From NCBI RefSeq assembly GCF_002873455.1, contig NZ_MCUN01000024.1:62001-126000 (forward strand): a stretch of 64,000 bases of DNA. Direction: 5' to 3'. The notes beneath the pieces were generated by a model. That model made no database searches and was not told the origin of the DNA. It worked only from the letters and a program-made list of their open reading frames with translations. The translations under genes were made by a program, and so were the position numbers. The stretch's first letter is position 1, and each line of letters starts with the position of its first letter. The DNA comes from Vibrio splendidus (GTDB lineage Bacteria > Pseudomonadota > Gammaproteobacteria > Enterobacterales > Vibrionaceae). Below, piece after piece: positions 50,020 to 58,566 of this stretch.

Positions 50020-51846
50020 ATGCCTGACAAATTTAATATGCAGCACCCACCCTTCGATAGCCTGTCCGACACCGAACAGTTGAAGCTGCGCTCTTCATTA
50101 GACGTGGTGTATTACCGCTCTCAAGAAGTCATACTGGAAGCCGATAGGCCGAGCCGACACCTGCACATTTTGATCAAAGGGGCTGTTGAAGAGCGCGCGA
50201 GCAGTGATGGCGAGATTTACGCACACTATGCCAATGACGATATTTTTGATGTCAGAAGCCAGTTTGAACCTCACACCAAACACCAGTACATCGCGCTCGA
50301 AGATACATTAAGTTATCTACTACCCACAGACATCTTTCTCGAGCTTTACCACGCCAATGGCCAGTTTGCAGCTTACTTTGATAGCAACCTTTCGACACGA
50401 AAAGCGCTAATTGAAGCCGCTCAACAGCAGCAGAATCTTGCCGAGTTCATACTGACTAAAGTGGACGAATCAATCTATCACCCTCCATTGATACTGGAAC
50501 CCTACCAACCTATCAATCAAGTCACTCAAACCCTTAAAGAACAAGGGTTGGACTCGGCTCTAGTTCATTTGGAACATGATGATCAAAAAGCTTTTGGATC
50601 ATCATGTTCCCTACCGTATGGAATCGTCACTCGAACCAATTTATTGCATGCTGTGATGCTCGATAACTTCCCATTGGATGCGCCTGTCGGCGAGATAGCA
50701 ACGTTTCCAGTGATGCACGTAAACCAGGGCGACTTCTTATTTAACGCCATGATTACCATGACCAGAAATCGAGTAAAAAGGCTGATGGTTTGTGATGGTC
50801 CAAATGCTGTTGGTATGGTGGATATGACACAGATTCTGAGTGCATTCTCTACTCATTCTCACGTTCTCACTTTGCGTATTGCTCGCGCCACCAGCATTGA
50901 AGAACTGGCATTAGCCTCCAACAAACAGCGTCAATTAGTCGAAAGCCTGCTCAGTAACGGCATTCGCACGCGCTTCATCATGGAGCTAATATCAGCCGTT
51001 AATGAGCAAATAATAGAGAAAGCGTTTGAGTTGGTTATCCCACCTGCACTGCATAATCATTGCTGCCTGATCGTATTGGGATCTGAAGGTCGGGGAGAGC
51101 AGATCCTCAAAACCGATCAAGACAACGCACTGATAATTCAAGACGGCTTAGAATGGCATCAATGCCAAAGTGCCATGAACGATCTCACCCACACACTGCA
51201 GCAATTGGGCTATCCTCTCTGCCCAGGCAACGTAATGGTCAACAATCCGAAATGGGTACATTCAGAAAAAGAGTGGAAACAAACCCTCACCCGTTGGGTA
51301 AAAAAAGCCACGCCAGAAACCGTAATGGACATCGCCATCATGGCGGATGCCCATGCAGTAGCAGGCAATAGAGAGCTCTTAAAGCCAGTCAAACAACACC
51401 TCAGTGATTTAATGTTGGGACAAGAGTTAATCCTCACTGAATTTTGTCGCCCTGCCCTGAACTTTTCGGTTCCCCTCACTCTGTTTGGTAATGTTAAACA
51501 GTCCAAGTCAGGTCTCGATATCAAACAAGGCGGTATTTTCCCGATAGTGCATGGTGTGAGAGCACTTTGTCTTGAACATGGTGTGACGGTGAACAACACC
51601 TTTGAACGCATTGAACAGCTCGTTAGTAAAAAGGTCTTAGAGCAAAGTACCGCGGACAACCTCAGTGAAGCTCTCAAACAGTTTTTAAAATGGCGTTTAG
51701 CTCAGCGACTTTCACAACAACACAGCAGCAATAAGATCAACGTCAAACTGATGGAGCGGGCAGACCGAGACTTACTTCGTCATAGCCTACATGTGGTCAA
51801 AAAATTCAAGCAATGGCTCGGCTACCACTATCAAATCAGAGATTAG
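50020..51846 (+). CDS. Cyclic-nucleotide-binding/CBS-domain protein with DUF294 nucleotidyltransferase
   Basis: A 608-residue cytosolic regulator-like protein. The N-terminal part is a cNMP-binding-type beta barrel (VILEADRPSRHLHILIKGAVEER). A pair of CBS domains follows (about 155-275), then a GlnD-like nucleotidyltransferase core with GSEGRGEQILKTDQDNAL near residue 350, and a C-terminal helical domain. Such proteins are common beside acs and actP genes; a role in control of acetate metabolism is plausible but unproven. Starts at 50011 (GTG) and 50014 (ATG) are possible. The 3' end nearly abuts the exonuclease gene. A 40-base near-palindrome lies inside the CBS region at 50571-50610. Confidence 0.82.
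   Translation: MPDKFNMQHPPFDSLSDTEQLKLRSSLDVVYYRSQEVILEADRPSRHLHILIKGAVEERASSDGEIYAHYANDDIFDVRSQFEPHTKHQYIALEDTLSYLLPTDIFLELYHANGQFAAYFDSNLSTRKALIEAAQQQQNLAEFILTKVDESIYHPPLILEPYQPINQVTQTLKEQGLDSALVHLEHDDQKAFGSSCSLPYGIVTRTNLLHAVMLDNFPLDAPVGEIATFPVMHVNQGDFLFNAMITMTRNRVKRLMVCDGPNAVGMVDMTQILSAFSTHSHVLTLRIARATSIEELALASNKQRQLVESLLSNGIRTRFIMELISAVNEQIIEKAFELVIPPALHNHCCLIVLGSEGRGEQILKTDQDNALIIQDGLEWHQCQSAMNDLTHTLQQLGYPLCPGNVMVNNPKWVHSEKEWKQTLTRWVKKATPETVMDIAIMADAHAVAGNRELLKPVKQHLSDLMLGQELILTEFCRPALNFSVPLTLFGNVKQSKSGLDIKQGGIFPIVHGVRALCLEHGVTVNNTFERIEQLVSKKVLEQSTADNLSEALKQFLKWRLAQRLSQQHSSNKINVKLMERADRDLLRHSLHVVKKFKQWLGYHYQIRD
50571..50610. repeat. 14+14 base inverted repeat inside the CBS-domain coding region
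   Basis: GGAACATGATGATC (50571-50584) and GATCATCATGTTCC (50597-50610) are perfect complements around AAAAAGCTTTTG, whose centre AAAAGCTTTT is itself a palindrome. It encodes HLEHDDQKAFGSSCSL-type residues between CBS strands. Confidence 0.9.
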
Positions 51847-51857
51847 GCGGCTCAACG

Positions 51858-52490
51858 ATGAATAGATTGGTTCGTTATTACTGGCATCACAAGCTCAAAG
51901 GCTCTGCTTATCAGCCTCTGTTTACTACACCTACGCATAATGAATATATATCGCTCGATTGTGAAACCACCAGCCTCGACCCTAATCAAGCGGAGTTAGT
52001 CACTATTGCCGCAACCAAGATCATCGGTAACCGAATCATTACCAGTCAGCCTTTTGAAGTCCAATTACGAGCTCCTCAATCGCTCGATTGCAATTCAATA
52101 AAAATCCATCGTATTCGCCATCAAGATCTAAAGCACGGCATTGAAGAAAAACAGGCTTTGATCGAGCTGCTCGACTTTATTGGTAACCGTCCTTTAGTCG
52201 GCTATCACATCCGCTATGATAAAAAGATTCTCGACCGTGCCTGTTTAAAACAGCTTGGATTTCCACTGCCTAACCGATTAGTCGAAGTGAGCCTGCTCTA
52301 TCAAGAAAAACTCGAAAGACAGCTGCCCAATGCCTATTTTGATCTCAGTATGGACGCCATATGTCGCCAGTTGGATTTGCCTATACCGGTCAATAAACAT
52401 GATGCATTACAAGACGCTATCTCCGCTGCACTAATTTTTGTACGCCTTAAACACGGTGATTTACCCCGTTTCAACTCTTCTTATTCTTAA
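51858..52490 (+). CDS. DnaQ-like (DEDDh) 3'-5' exonuclease family protein
   Basis: A 210-residue protein of the DNA polymerase III epsilon exonuclease superfamily. Motif I is SLDCETTSLDPNQAEL (near residue 36), motif II is VGYHIRYDKKILDRAC (near 115), and motif III is HDALQDAISAA with the HxxxxD pair. I chose ATG 51858 because GGCGG lies upstream; the longer frame overlaps the previous gene. It follows the CBS/nucleotidyltransferase gene by 11 bases, so the two are one operon. This pair is often found beside acs or actP in proteobacteria; substrate unknown. Confidence 0.85.
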   Translation: MNRLVRYYWHHKLKGSAYQPLFTTPTHNEYISLDCETTSLDPNQAELVTIAATKIIGNRIITSQPFEVQLRAPQSLDCNSIKIHRIRHQDLKHGIEEKQALIELLDFIGNRPLVGYHIRYDKKILDRACLKQLGFPLPNRLVEVSLLYQEKLERQLPNAYFDLSMDAICRQLDLPIPVNKHDALQDAISAALIFVRLKHGDLPRFNSSYS

Positions 52491-52570
52491 TTCAACCTTT
52501 GCCTCTCGACATAGAGAGCAATATCGCAAAAATGAACTTAACTCGCTATTTTGTAAGTGAAAAGCGGCGT

Positions 52571-52585
52571 CTCATCCTAAAGTCT
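52571..52585 (+). promoter_or_regulatory. Candidate CrbR-type site upstream of acs
   Basis: TCTCATCCTAAAGTC, with CTAAAGT at 52578-52584, 131 bases before the acs ATG. In the symporter promoter the same heptamer is 130 bases before its ATG. CrbR is known to activate acs in V. cholerae; that this is its site is inference. Confidence 0.42.
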
Positions 52586-52708
52586 AATTGTGGAAATCGC
52601 CGTCCTAGCCGAGAGTGATAGCACAACGACGGTCCTGTAAAAGACTTAGAAACTGAACACAAAGGAAGTTGCCAGTTCATTAAGAATGTTGGCACAAGGA
52701 GAGATGCA

Positions 52709-54658
52709 ATGAGTGAAGCCCACGTTTATCCGGTAAAAGAAAATATTAAATCAACCACACACGCGGATAATGACACTTACCTAGCCATGTACCAGCAATC
52801 TGTTTCTGACCCTGAAGGCTTTTGGGGTGAACACGGAAAAATCGTTGATTGGATTAAACCTTTCACACAGGTAAAAAACACCTCTTTCGACCCTGGCCAC
52901 ATTGATATTCGTTGGTTTGAAGATGGCACGCTTAACGTTTCGGCTAACTGTATCGACCGCCACCTTGCTGAGCGCGGTGATGAAGTCGCTATCATCTGGG
53001 AAGGCGATGACCCAACGGATGACAAAACTCTAACTTTTAATGAACTACACAAAGAAGTGTGCCTGTTTTCAAATGCTCTAAAAGAACAAGGTGTACGCAA
53101 AGGCGATGTGGTGTGTTTATACATGCCGATGGTGCCAGAAGCTGCTGTTGCCATGCTGGCATGTACCCGTATCGGTGCAGTTCACACAGTGGTATTTGGC
53201 GGTTTCTCACCAGAAGCACTGTCTGGTCGTATTATCGATTCAAATTCTAAAGTCGTAATCACTGCCGATGAAGGCGTGCGTGGCGGCCGTGCTGTTCCAT
53301 TGAAGAAGAATGTCGATGAAGCACTAACGAACCCTGAAGTGAAAAATATCGAGAAAGTTGTCGTATTCAAACGTACTGGCGGCGATGTTGCGTGGCACGA
53401 ACACCGTGATGTGTGGTGGCATGATGCTATCGCAAACGTATCGGCAGATTGCCCACCAGAAGAGATGAACGCAGAAGACCCACTATTCATCCTTTATACG
53501 TCAGGCTCTACAGGTAAACCAAAAGGTGTTATGCACACCACAGGTGGCTACCTAGTTTATGCAGCCATGACCTTCAAATACGTATTCGATTACCAAGAAG
53601 GGGAAACCTTCTGGTGTACTGCGGATGTGGGTTGGATTACTGGTCACACTTACCTTGTCTACGGTCCGCTTGCCAATGGTGCGAAAACCATCCTGTTTGA
53701 AGGTGTGCCGAATTACCCGAACACAAGCCGCATGAGTGAAGTGGTCGATAAGCATCAAGTTAATATTCTTTATACTGCACCAACGGCGATTCGTGCCTTA
53801 ATGGCAAAAGGCAATGAAGCGATTGAAGGGACTTCTCGTGACAGCCTAAGAGTCATGGGCTCGGTAGGTGAACCTATCAACCCTGAAGCGTGGGAGTGGT
53901 ACTACAAAACGATTGGTAATGAGCAGTCTCCGATTGTCGATACATGGTGGCAAACAGAAACAGGCGGCATCTTAATCGCACCGCTACCGGGCGCAACAGA
54001 TCTAAAACCGGGTTCAGCGACTCGTCCATTCTTCGGTGTGCAACCCGCACTTGTCGACAACATGGGCAACATCATTGAAGGAGCGACCGACGGCAACCTA
54101 GTGATTCTTGACTCTTGGCCGGGCCAAATGCGTACCGTTCACGGCGATCATGACCGTTTTGAGCAGACTTACTTCTCTACCTTTAAAGGCATGTACTTTA
54201 CCAGTGATGGCGCTCGTCGTGATGAAGATGGTTACTACTGGATTACGGGTCGTGTGGATGACGTACTTAACGTATCAGGTCACCGTATGGGTACCGCTGA
54301 GATTGAATCGGCACTAGTAGCATTCGATAAGATTGCAGAGGCAGCGATTGTGGGCATTCCTCATGATATTAAAGGCCAAGCAATTTACGCTTACATCACG
54401 CTAAATGATGGTGAGTTCCCAACCGCAGAACTTCATAAAGAAGTGAAAGACTGGGTACGCAAAGAGATAGGCCCAATCGCAACACCAGATGTACTGCATT
54501 GGACAGATTCTTTGCCAAAAACTCGTTCAGGCAAAATCATGCGTCGTATCCTACGTAAGATTGCCACAGGCGATACTGGCAACCTAGGCGATACGTCGAC
54601 ACTGGCAGACCCAAGCGTAGTTGATAAGCTGATTGCTGAGAAAGCAGAACTGGCATAA
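52709..54658 (+). CDS. acs: Acetyl-CoA synthetase
   Basis: Activates acetate to acetyl-CoA through acetyl-AMP (649 residues), the core of the acetate switch. Seen are FILYTSGSTGKPKGVMHTTGG (P-loop, near 264), DTWWQTETGGILIAPLPG, YWITGRVDDVLNVSGHRMGTAEIESALV and the acetylation-controlled Lys609 in KTRSGKIMRRILRK. AAGGAGA precedes the ATG. It lies near crbS and shares a promoter heptamer with the symporter operon. Control by CrbSR and by Lys609 acetylation is known for the family. Confidence 0.98.
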   Translation: MSEAHVYPVKENIKSTTHADNDTYLAMYQQSVSDPEGFWGEHGKIVDWIKPFTQVKNTSFDPGHIDIRWFEDGTLNVSANCIDRHLAERGDEVAIIWEGDDPTDDKTLTFNELHKEVCLFSNALKEQGVRKGDVVCLYMPMVPEAAVAMLACTRIGAVHTVVFGGFSPEALSGRIIDSNSKVVITADEGVRGGRAVPLKKNVDEALTNPEVKNIEKVVVFKRTGGDVAWHEHRDVWWHDAIANVSADCPPEEMNAEDPLFILYTSGSTGKPKGVMHTTGGYLVYAAMTFKYVFDYQEGETFWCTADVGWITGHTYLVYGPLANGAKTILFEGVPNYPNTSRMSEVVDKHQVNILYTAPTAIRALMAKGNEAIEGTSRDSLRVMGSVGEPINPEAWEWYYKTIGNEQSPIVDTWWQTETGGILIAPLPGATDLKPGSATRPFFGVQPALVDNMGNIIEGATDGNLVILDSWPGQMRTVHGDHDRFEQTYFSTFKGMYFTSDGARRDEDGYYWITGRVDDVLNVSGHRMGTAEIESALVAFDKIAEAAIVGIPHDIKGQAIYAYITLNDGEFPTAELHKEVKDWVRKEIGPIATPDVLHWTDSLPKTRSGKIMRRILRKIATGDTGNLGDTSTLADPSVVDKLIAEKAELA

Positions 54659-54703
54659 GCAACCCGTCACATTAGCTTATCACTGTTTAAAACAGCCATT
54701 AAT

Positions 54704-54731
54704 AAACCGTCACCTATGTGGCGGTTTTTTT
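54704..54731 (+). terminator. Terminator of acs
   Basis: AAACCGTCAC / GTGGCGGTTT (one G-U pair) with a CTAT loop and more Ts. Confidence 0.9.
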
Positions 54732-54839
54732 ATGGCTGATCTTGATCTCAAATATCTTCGATAAAATTAAGGCAATCGCGGTTTTTTGTTAAGTTGATAA
54801 CAATTCCATGCCGTACTTATAGGAGATTAGACCAGTAAA

Positions 54840-54870
54840 TTGCTGCGATTTGCGCTGAATTAGCTATAAT
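54840..54870 (+). promoter_or_regulatory. Promoter of aroQ-accBC
   Basis: TATAAT at 54865-54870 with TTGCTG at 54840-54845 as a poor, widely spaced (19) -35. It lies 110 bases ahead of aroQ. The long leader may carry control of the fatty-acid genes that follow. Confidence 0.5.
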
Positions 54871-54980
54871 CTGGTTCTAATTTTTAAATTTGGGTTTTTC
54901 TTACTGGAAATTAACCCCAAATTTTCAATAAAATGGCAACATTCACATTCGTAAACACGATAAAGGAAGATAGCCCCACA

Positions 54981-55430
54981 ATGTCTACAAAGTTTCGCAT
55001 TCTAGTTTTAAATGGCCCAAACCTTAACCTGTTAGGCCTTAGAGAGCCTGCACACTACGGTTCTCAAACACTTGACCAGATTATTAGCTCTTTGACCGAG
55101 CAAGCGAAAACACAAGATGTTGAGCTGTCTCACTTACAGTCAAATCGTGAGTATGAACTGATTGAAGCTATCCATAGTGCTTATCAAAATGTTGATTTTA
55201 TTATTATCAACCCAGCGGCCTTTACACATACCAGTGTGGCGTTGCGTGATGCACTACTTGGTGTTGCTATCCCATTTATTGAGGTTCATCTATCGAATGT
55301 TCACGCACGTGAACCATTCCGTCACCACTCTTACCTATCTGATAAAGCAGAAGGTGTGATTTGTGGCTTAGGTGCCCAAGGTTATCAATTTGCTTTGACG
55401 GCGGCGCTCAACAAGCTCAACGCAAAGTAA
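54981..55430 (+). CDS. aroQ: 3-dehydroquinate dehydratase, type II
   Basis: Third step of the shikimate pathway (149 residues). RILVLNGPNLNLLGLREPAHYG at the N-terminus holds the catalytic Tyr loop; QSNREYELIEAIH, IINPAAFTHTSVALRDAL and EVHLSNVHAREPFRHHSYLS are conserved blocks. I start at ATG 54981 rather than the longer frame at 54933, since family members begin MSxKxxILVLNGPN. accB follows after 74 bases; aroQ-accB-accC is a common gamma-proteobacterial cluster. Confidence 0.97.
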   Translation: MSTKFRILVLNGPNLNLLGLREPAHYGSQTLDQIISSLTEQAKTQDVELSHLQSNREYELIEAIHSAYQNVDFIIINPAAFTHTSVALRDALLGVAIPFIEVHLSNVHAREPFRHHSYLSDKAEGVICGLGAQGYQFALTAALNKLNAK

Positions 55431-55504
55431 ATAAAAACAACGAACTATTACTAACCTACTCAGTCAAAGAGTAAGTTCAATCAACAGATAAAGAGAAAGA
55501 AACA

Positions 55505-55972
55505 ATGGATATTCGCAAAATCAAAAAGCTAATCGAATTGGTTGAAGAGTCTGGTATTTCTGAGCTAGAAATCTCTGAAGGTGAAGAGTCAGTACGAATC
55601 AGTCGTAACAGCCCTGTATCTGCAGCGCCTATTCAATATGCAGCGGCTCCAGCTCCTGTAGCGGCAGCACCTGCGGCGGCACCTGTAGCAGCAGAAGCAG
55701 CAGAAGCAGCAGAAGCAGCAGCTCCTGCGGTTCCAGCTGGTCACCAAGTTCTTTCTCCAATGGTTGGTACTTTTTACGGCGCTCCAAGCCCAGATGCAAA
55801 ACCATTCGTTAAGGTTGGTCAATCTGTAACTGCTGGCGAAACGCTATGTATCGTTGAAGCAATGAAAATGATGAACCAAATCGAAGCTGATAAATCTGGT
55901 GTTGTAACAGCTATCCTAGTTGAAGACGGTCAACCAGTAGAATTCGACCAAGCTCTAGTAATTATCGAATAA
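55505..55972 (+). CDS. accB: Biotin carboxyl carrier protein of acetyl-CoA carboxylase
   Basis: Carries biotin between the carboxylase and transferase subunits in fatty acid synthesis (155 residues). The biotinyl domain has VEAMKMMNQIEADKSG with biotin-Lys121. The N-terminal region is DIRKIKKLIELVEESGISELEISEGEESVRI. An Ala/Pro linker (about 43-80) includes three tandem GCAGAAGCA-type repeats (55685-55720), a slippage-prone tract whose length may vary between strains. accC follows after 15 bases. Confidence 0.97.
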   Translation: MDIRKIKKLIELVEESGISELEISEGEESVRISRNSPVSAAPIQYAAAPAPVAAAPAAAPVAAEAAEAAEAAAPAVPAGHQVLSPMVGTFYGAPSPDAKPFVKVGQSVTAGETLCIVEAMKMMNQIEADKSGVVTAILVEDGQPVEFDQALVIIE

Positions 55973-55987
55973 TAGAGAGCACTCATT

Positions 55988-57331
55988 ATGTTAGATAAAT
56001 TAGTAATCGCGAACCGTGGTGAAATTGCACTGCGTATTCTGCGAGCATGTAAAGAGCTTGGCATCAAAACGGTAGCGGTTCACTCAACAGCTGACCGCGA
56101 TCTTAAGCACGTACTGCTTGCTGACGAAACCATTTGTATCGGTCCAGCTCGTGGTATCGATAGCTACCTGAACATTCCTCGTATCATCAGCGCTGCTGAA
56201 GTAACGGGTGCAGTCGCTATCCACCCTGGCTACGGCTTCCTGTCTGAAAATGCAGATTTTGCAGAACAGGTAGAGCGCAGTGGTTTTATCTTCGTTGGCC
56301 CTAAAGCTGAAACCATTCGCATGATGGGTGACAAAGTGTCAGCTATCACGTCAATGAAGAAAGCTGGCGTACCTTGTGTACCGGGTTCTGACGGCCCTCT
56401 TGATGATGATGAAGTGAAAAACAAAGCGCACGCTAAGCGCATTGGTTTCCCTGTAATCATCAAGGCATCTGGCGGCGGCGGCGGTCGTGGTATGCGTGTT
56501 GTTCGTACTGAAAAAGAACTAACAGAAGCTATCGCAATGACGCGTGCTGAAGCAAAAGCATGTTTCAATAACGACATGGTTTACATGGAAAAATTCCTAG
56601 AAAACCCACGTCACATTGAAGTACAAGTGCTTGCAGATGGGCAAGGCAATGCTATCCACCTAGGTGAGCGTGACTGTTCAATGCAGCGTCGTCACCAGAA
56701 AGTTGTGGAAGAAGCTCCAGCACCAGGCATCACTGAAGAGATGCGTAAGTACATCGGTGACCGTTGTACTCGTGCATGTCTTGAGATTGGTTACCGCGGC
56801 GCAGGTACATTTGAATTTCTATACGAGAATGGTGAGTTCTACTTCATCGAAATGAACACTCGTATCCAGGTTGAGCACACGATTACTGAAATGGTAACGG
56901 GTATCGACCTAGTGAAAGAGCAACTTCGCATTGCTGCTGGTCAGCCTCTATCATTCACACAGGATGATATTAAGCTGCGCGGCCACTCAATCGAATGTCG
57001 TATCAACGCGGAAGACCCAGTTCGTTTCCTACCATCTCCAGGTAAGATCACGCGCTTCCATGCTCCAGGTGGTATGGGTGTTCGTTGGGAATCTCACATC
57101 TATACTGGCTACACAGTACCACCACACTACGATTCAATGATTGGTAAGCTGATCACTTACGGTGAGAACCGTGATGTCGCTATCGCTCGTATGAAGAACG
57201 CATTGGGTGAAATGATTGTTGAAGGTATTAACGTTAATACTGAACTTCAATTGGCTATTATGAACGACGAAAACTTCCAACACGGTGGTGCAAACATCCA
57301 CTACCTTGAGAAGAAGCTTGGTCTGCAATAG
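55988..57331 (+). CDS. accC: Biotin carboxylase
   Basis: ATP-grasp subunit of acetyl-CoA carboxylase that carboxylates biotin on AccB (447 residues). Conserved parts are IANRGEIALRILRACKELGI, IHPGYGFLSENADFA, IKASGGGGGRGMRVV (ATP loop near 159), EKFLENPRHIEVQVLAD, ERDCSMQRRHQKVVEEAPAP and EMNTRIQVEHTITEM. Its last codons are part of an 18-base tandem duplication, and the stop codon TAG is made at the junction of the two copies. Confidence 0.97.
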   Translation: MLDKLVIANRGEIALRILRACKELGIKTVAVHSTADRDLKHVLLADETICIGPARGIDSYLNIPRIISAAEVTGAVAIHPGYGFLSENADFAEQVERSGFIFVGPKAETIRMMGDKVSAITSMKKAGVPCVPGSDGPLDDDEVKNKAHAKRIGFPVIIKASGGGGGRGMRVVRTEKELTEAIAMTRAEAKACFNNDMVYMEKFLENPRHIEVQVLADGQGNAIHLGERDCSMQRRHQKVVEEAPAPGITEEMRKYIGDRCTRACLEIGYRGAGTFEFLYENGEFYFIEMNTRIQVEHTITEMVTGIDLVKEQLRIAAGQPLSFTQDDIKLRGHSIECRINAEDPVRFLPSPGKITRFHAPGGMGVRWESHIYTGYTVPPHYDSMIGKLITYGENRDVAIARMKNALGEMIVEGINVNTELQLAIMNDENFQHGGANIHYLEKKLGLQ

Positions 57332-57347
57332 AAGCTTGGTCTGCAAC
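57312..57347. repeat. 18-base tandem duplication at the accC stop
   Basis: AGAAGCTTGGTCTGCAAT (57312-57329) is followed by AGAAGCTTGGTCTGCAAC (57330-57347). TAG at 57329-57331 spans the junction. Confidence 0.9.
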
Positions 57348-57390
57348 AGAAGCAGGTCTTCCATAATACGTTCTCTGTAGAACAGTAATA

Positions 57391-57420
57391 AATGCTCACT
57401 TCGGTGGGCATTTTTGTTTT
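57391..57420 (+). terminator. Terminator of the accBC operon
   Basis: AATGCTCAC / GTGGGCATT (one G-U pair) with a TTCG loop and TTTTTGTTTT. Confidence 0.9.
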
Positions 57421-57537
57421 TAAACACTCGCAAAAATCAATCAATAATCCCTCTTATAATCCGCGGTGTTTTGGTGAATTTGCTCATATTTTCTGCTAGA
57501 CTCGCCATCCAATTTTTCTCATATAGAAGATGCAGCC

Positions 57538-58425
57538 ATGCCTTGGATTCAAATCAAGCTTAATGCGACCAATGAAAATGCCGAACAAATCGGCGACATG
57601 TTAATGGAAGAGACAGGTGCTCTTTCCGTAACTTTCCTGGATGCACAAGATACCCCTGTATTTGAGCCTCTGCCGGGTGAAACTCGCCTTTGGGGTGATA
57701 CTGACATTCTCGCGCTTTACGACGCTGAGACTGATACTGGTGTCGTTCTAGCGCAAATTAAAGCAAGCAACATGTTCCCTGCAGACTTTGCTCATAAAGT
57801 AGAGCAAATTGAAGACAAGGACTGGGAACGTGAATGGATGGATAACTTCCACCCAATGAAGTTTGGTGAGCGTCTTTGGATCTGCCCGAGCTGGCGCGAT
57901 ATCCCAGAGCCTGACGCTGTGAACGTCATGCTAGACCCTGGTCTTGCATTCGGTACTGGTACTCACCCAACAACAGCATTGTGTCTTGAATGGCTGGAAG
58001 GCTTAGACCTTACAGGCAAAACCGTGATCGACTTCGGTTGTGGTTCAGGCATTCTTGCGATCGCTGCGATCAAACTTGGCGCGGCAAAAGTTATCGGGAT
58101 CGACATTGATCCTCAAGCTCTACTGGCTTCAAAAGACAACGCACAGCGCAATGGCGTGGCAGAGCAACTAGAGGTGTTCTTACCACAAGATCAACCTGAA
58201 GGTCTGATTGCTGACGTGGTTGTTGCCAACATTCTTGCTGGTCCATTACGCGACCTTTCAGGCATCATCAAAGGCCTAATTAAGCCAACTGGCGTGCTTG
58301 CGATGTCGGGTGTTTTGGATACACAAGCAGAAGATGTTGCGACTTATTATCGTGATGAGCTTCACATTGATCCAATCATTGAACAACAAGAATGGTGTCG
58401 AATCTCTGGTCGCAAGCAAGGCTAG
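57538..58425 (+). CDS. prmA: Ribosomal protein L11 methyltransferase
   Basis: SAM-dependent enzyme (295 residues) that trimethylates ribosomal protein L11. The N-terminal L11-recognition domain begins MPWIQIKLNATNENAEQIGDMLMEETGALSVTF-like residues. The catalytic domain has LDPGLAFGTGTHPTT, VIDFGCGSGILAIAAIKLGA (SAM site) and VVANILAGPL. It is followed by the dusB-fis operon 141 bases later, as in E. coli. Confidence 0.97.
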   Translation: MPWIQIKLNATNENAEQIGDMLMEETGALSVTFLDAQDTPVFEPLPGETRLWGDTDILALYDAETDTGVVLAQIKASNMFPADFAHKVEQIEDKDWEREWMDNFHPMKFGERLWICPSWRDIPEPDAVNVMLDPGLAFGTGTHPTTALCLEWLEGLDLTGKTVIDFGCGSGILAIAAIKLGAAKVIGIDIDPQALLASKDNAQRNGVAEQLEVFLPQDQPEGLIADVVVANILAGPLRDLSGIIKGLIKPTGVLAMSGVLDTQAEDVATYYRDELHIDPIIEQQEWCRISGRKQG

Positions 58426-58500
58426 ACAAGACTTTGGGCGCTAATTGACTGAATTTTAAGCAAATTACAAAAACAAATTGTAAATGCTCAAATATTAGTC

Positions 58501-58537
58501 TTTTCACGCAGCGAAAAAATGCGTAAAATGCGCGCCC
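58501..58537 (+). promoter_or_regulatory. Growth-rate-type promoter of dusB-fis
   Basis: TTTTCA (58501-58506), 17 bases, TAAAAT (58524-58529), then the GC-rich discriminator GCGCGCCC (58530-58537). This is the layout of the E. coli fis promoter, which is under stringent control and can start with CTP. Confidence 0.75.
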
Positions 58538-58566
58538 TTGCTGGTACAGAACTGTGATGACATTTT

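Larger units (their letters stand above)
54659..54980. other. acs to aroQ intergenic region
   Basis: 322 bases. It starts with a short hairpin (CTGTTT / AAACAG, 54683-54696) and the acs terminator, and ends with the promoter and leader of aroQ. TATAAT at 54865-54870 is a perfect -10 element. No other gene is seen. Confidence 0.6.
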
